From the NCBI GenBank assembly GCA_948602995.1, contig CAPEBR010000011.1:11617-75616 (forward strand): DNA of 64,000 nt, read 5' to 3'. Below, one piece after another: positions 62,285 to 64,000 of this stretch (position 1 is its first letter; the number at the start of each line of letters is the position of its first letter). Below the pieces are notes generated by a model. That model saw only the letters and a list, made by a program, of their open reading frames with translations. It was not told where the DNA came from and searched no databases. This stretch comes from an uncultured Dorea sp. (GTDB lineage Bacteria > Bacillota > Clostridia > Lachnospirales > Lachnospiraceae). The position numbers and the translations under genes are program-made.

Positions 62285-64000
62285 AGCAGAAGGTGAGAAG
62301 GATACTGGCGATGCTGCTTGCGGCGGCGATTGTGTCTGGGTGTAATGGAGTGGCGTATGCGGCGGAGGCCGGAATGGGCGCTGCGGCAGAGATGCCGGAC
62401 CCGGGTGCGGAGAATGGCACAGTTACGAAAGATGGGACTGGGCTGGATGCGGCACTGGGTGAAGAGGATGGTGCGGCGGACGACAGGCCGGATGCAGAAT
62501 ACAGAAAAGACCAGGAGAGTGACAAGGGGGATTCAGGAAGGGATGAGGATGCCTTTGCGGGGGACTCGGAAGGAAAGAATTCTGAGGAGACAGAAGCAGG
62601 AGGGGAGAAAACAGAAGCGGAGAAAGCAGAAGATACTGAGAATATTCAGGGGATGCAGGGAGATTCGGATGATGGAAAATCTGTAAAGGAATCTTCGGAT
62701 ATTACAGGTGCAGATGAGGAGGCTTTGGAAGACGCCGCTTCAGAGGAAAATGAGACTCAGATGCAAACGGTCAGGCGGAGTAGCGTGCAGAGGGCAGGTA
62801 CAGCAGCGTCTGATTTTGAGTATACGGTGTCGAATAACAAGGTTACGATAAAGAAGTATAAAGGATCCGCTTCAACGGTGGTTGTGCCGGATATGATTGG
62901 GGATTATCCGGTTACGGAAATCGGGAGCTCAGCATTCAGTGGATGTGCTTCGCTTGTGGATGTACGATTGCCGGATGATATCGAAACGATCGGAGGGTCA
63001 GCATTCAGTAGCTGCACAAGGCTGTCGAAAGTGAAATGGCCGGAAAAATTAAAGAAAATAGGAGGAGATGCTTTCGAATATACCGATTTGAGAGAGCTCC
63101 GACTGCCCGGGAATTTGGAGAGTGTGGGAAGCTGGGCATTTGAAGCCTGCAAAAATCTGGAGAGCGTCGAGTTTAGCTATAATAGCAAAGTGGGGTTTAA
63201 ACTGGAAATCGGCTATGCGTCATTCAAAGGATGTACATCCTTGTGGAAAGTCAGCCTGACAGAAAACGTGAAGGAGTTACCTTCAGAGGTATTTTCAGGG
63301 TGCAGTTCCCTGGAGATTTTGGAAATACCGGAATCAGTAACAAAACTGGGATATTATATGGTTCAAGGGACGGCGATACAAAGTATCCAGATTCCCCAAA
63401 ATGTATCGCAGGCAGCTGGATATGACAATAACCGATACGGACCGTTTTCCGGAGCAGAGTATTTAAAGACAGTAACGTTTGAAGAGGGAATGGAAAGAAT
63501 ACCAAACTTGATTCTGACTAAGGCAACAAAGGTAACAAAAATCATAATACCATCTACAGTCAGAGAGATTGGAGGGTCAGCATTCAGTGGCTGTACATCA
63601 CTTGTGGACATAGTGTTGCCGGATAATATAGAAATAATAGAAGGGTCGGTATTCAGTAACTGCACAAAATTGTCGGAGGTAAAATGGCCAGCAGGATTAA
63701 AGAAAATAGGAGGAGATGCCTTTGAATATACCGATTTAAGAGAACTCCAGCTGCCAGGAAATTTGGAGAGTGTGGGAAGCTGGGCATTTGAAGCCTGCAA
63801 AAATCTGGAGAGTGTGAAGTTTACCTATAACAATAAAGTGGGTTTTAAACTGGAAATCAGTTACGCAGCATTCAAAGGGTGTACATCCTTGTGGAAAGTC
63901 AGTCTGACAGAAAACGTGAAGGAGCTGCCTTCAGAGATGTTTTCGGGGTGCAGTTCCCTGGAGATTTTGGAAATACCGGAATCAGTAACAAAACTGGGAT
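62281..64000 (+). CDS. Secreted BspA-type LRR_5 protein, 5' part (runs off the window)
   Basis: The reading frame starts in the stop codon of the STAND gene and stays open to the window end (573 codons). Residues 1-29 form a signal peptide with either a lipobox-like VSGC (Cys at residue 21) or a type I site after AYA. Residues about 30-180 are an acidic, Glu/Asp/Gly-rich low-complexity linker. From about residue 190 LRR_5 units follow (EIGSSAFSGCASL, GSWAFEACKNL, ASFKGCTSL, VFSGCSSLEILEIPESV). A 648-bp block starting near 62918 repeats from 63566. It is probably a surface protein for adhesion or ligand binding. The C-terminus and any anchor lie outside the window. Confidence 0.88.
   Translation, partial: MKQKVRRILAMLLAAAIVSGCNGVAYAAEAGMGAAAEMPDPGAENGTVTKDGTGLDAALGEEDGAADDRPDAEYRKDQESDKGDSGRDEDAFAGDSEGKNSEETEAGGEKTEAEKAEDTENIQGMQGDSDDGKSVKESSDITGADEEALEDAASEENETQMQTVRRSSVQRAGTAASDFEYTVSNNKVTIKKYKGSASTVVVPDMIGDYPVTEIGSSAFSGCASLVDVRLPDDIETIGGSAFSSCTRLSKVKWPEKLKKIGGDAFEYTDLRELRLPGNLESVGSWAFEACKNLESVEFSYNSKVGFKLEIGYASFKGCTSLWKVSLTENVKELPSEVFSGCSSLEILEIPESVTKLGYYMVQGTAIQSIQIPQNVSQAAGYDNNRYGPFSGAEYLKTVTFEEGMERIPNLILTKATKVTKIIIPSTVREIGGSAFSGCTSLVDIVLPDNIEIIEGSVFSNCTKLSEVKWPAGLKKIGGDAFEYTDLRELQLPGNLESVGSWAFEACKNLESVKFTYNNKVGFKLEISYAAFKGCTSLWKVSLTENVKELPSEMFSGCSSLEILEIPESVTKLG
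62918..64000 (+). repeat. 648-bp in-frame tandem duplication inside the LRR gene
   Basis: Matching points are 648 bp apart: AGCATTCAGT at 62931 and 63579, and AGTGTGGGAA at 63121 and 63769. The first unit is about 62918-63565 and the second runs off the window. Identity is high, above all from 63040-63355 against 63688-64000. One unit equals 216 residues and several LRR_5 repeats. Confidence 0.85.

Noticed and set aside
62918..64000. Regular repeats in the last 1 kb considered as a CRISPR array
   Set aside because: The repeats are long, in frame and encode LRR_5 units; there are no short repeats with unique spacers.

Overview
The window looks like a chromosomal stretch from an anaerobic, gut-type member of the Lachnospiraceae (Clostridia), in the broad Dorea / [Clostridium] scindens / Mediterraneibacter neighbourhood. 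The basis is gene content: an rnfCDGEAB complex, a giant 2-hydroxyacyl-CoA dehydratase activase fusion, neighbouring cmk, ispH and S1 genes, EtfBA, purine-rich ribosome binding sites, moderate G+C and GGGGACGGGG palindromes. The species is not certain. I see no prophage, transposase, rRNA operon or CRISPR array.

Layout. 1-7.5 kb: an oligopeptide ABC importer (oppA 3' end, oppB, oppC, oppD, oppF) running directly into a TldD/TldE protease pair. 7.7-12 kb: an orphan lantibiotic-immunity type transporter (one ATPase, two permeases) with its own response regulator and histidine kinase. 12-15.1 kb: an NfeD-SPFH membrane pair and an AgrA/AgrC-like two-component system without agrB/agrD. 15.1-19.4 kb (minus): a 1418-residue CoA-dehydratase activase fusion whose 5' leader is a row of four hairpins. 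19.8-24.5 kb: a rhomboid-like membrane protein, pyruvate kinase and an XpaC/TelA pair. 24.7-26.7 kb: a TrmB-type regulator and a diaminopimelate-decarboxylase-like enzyme, followed by a convergent tRNA-Leu(CAA).

27-33.4 kb: a catabolic cluster (PucR regulator, M20 carbamoylase/allantoate-type amidohydrolase, FAD amine dehydrogenase of the DAO family, EtfB, EtfA) that looks like a route feeding amine oxidation into an electron-transfer flavoprotein. 34-38 kb: a large secreted GH26 beta-mannanase with several carbohydrate-binding modules. 38-41 kb: an XRE regulator and a lipoprotein resembling an exported trigger factor, the latter lying between two copies of a palindromic dispersed repeat. 41-48.7 kb: RpiR regulator, HI0933-type flavoprotein, cmk, a Sel1-repeat protein, ispH and an S1-domain protein overlapping ispH. 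48.8-53.8 kb: the complete Rnf ferredoxin:NAD+ oxidoreductase operon, then a DUF2752 membrane protein.

54.8-64 kb is the most unusual part: a 311-residue unknown protein with HTH-like helices, a 1.4k-residue secreted RCC1/LRR protein, a cytosolic STAND (NB-ARC-like) NTPase with a TPR tail, and a secreted LRR protein that starts inside the NTPase stop codon and runs off the window. The last gene carries a 648-bp in-frame tandem duplication. Dispersed DNA elements include three GGGGACGGGG palindromes and three copies of a ~125-bp multi-hairpin element with compensatory base changes.
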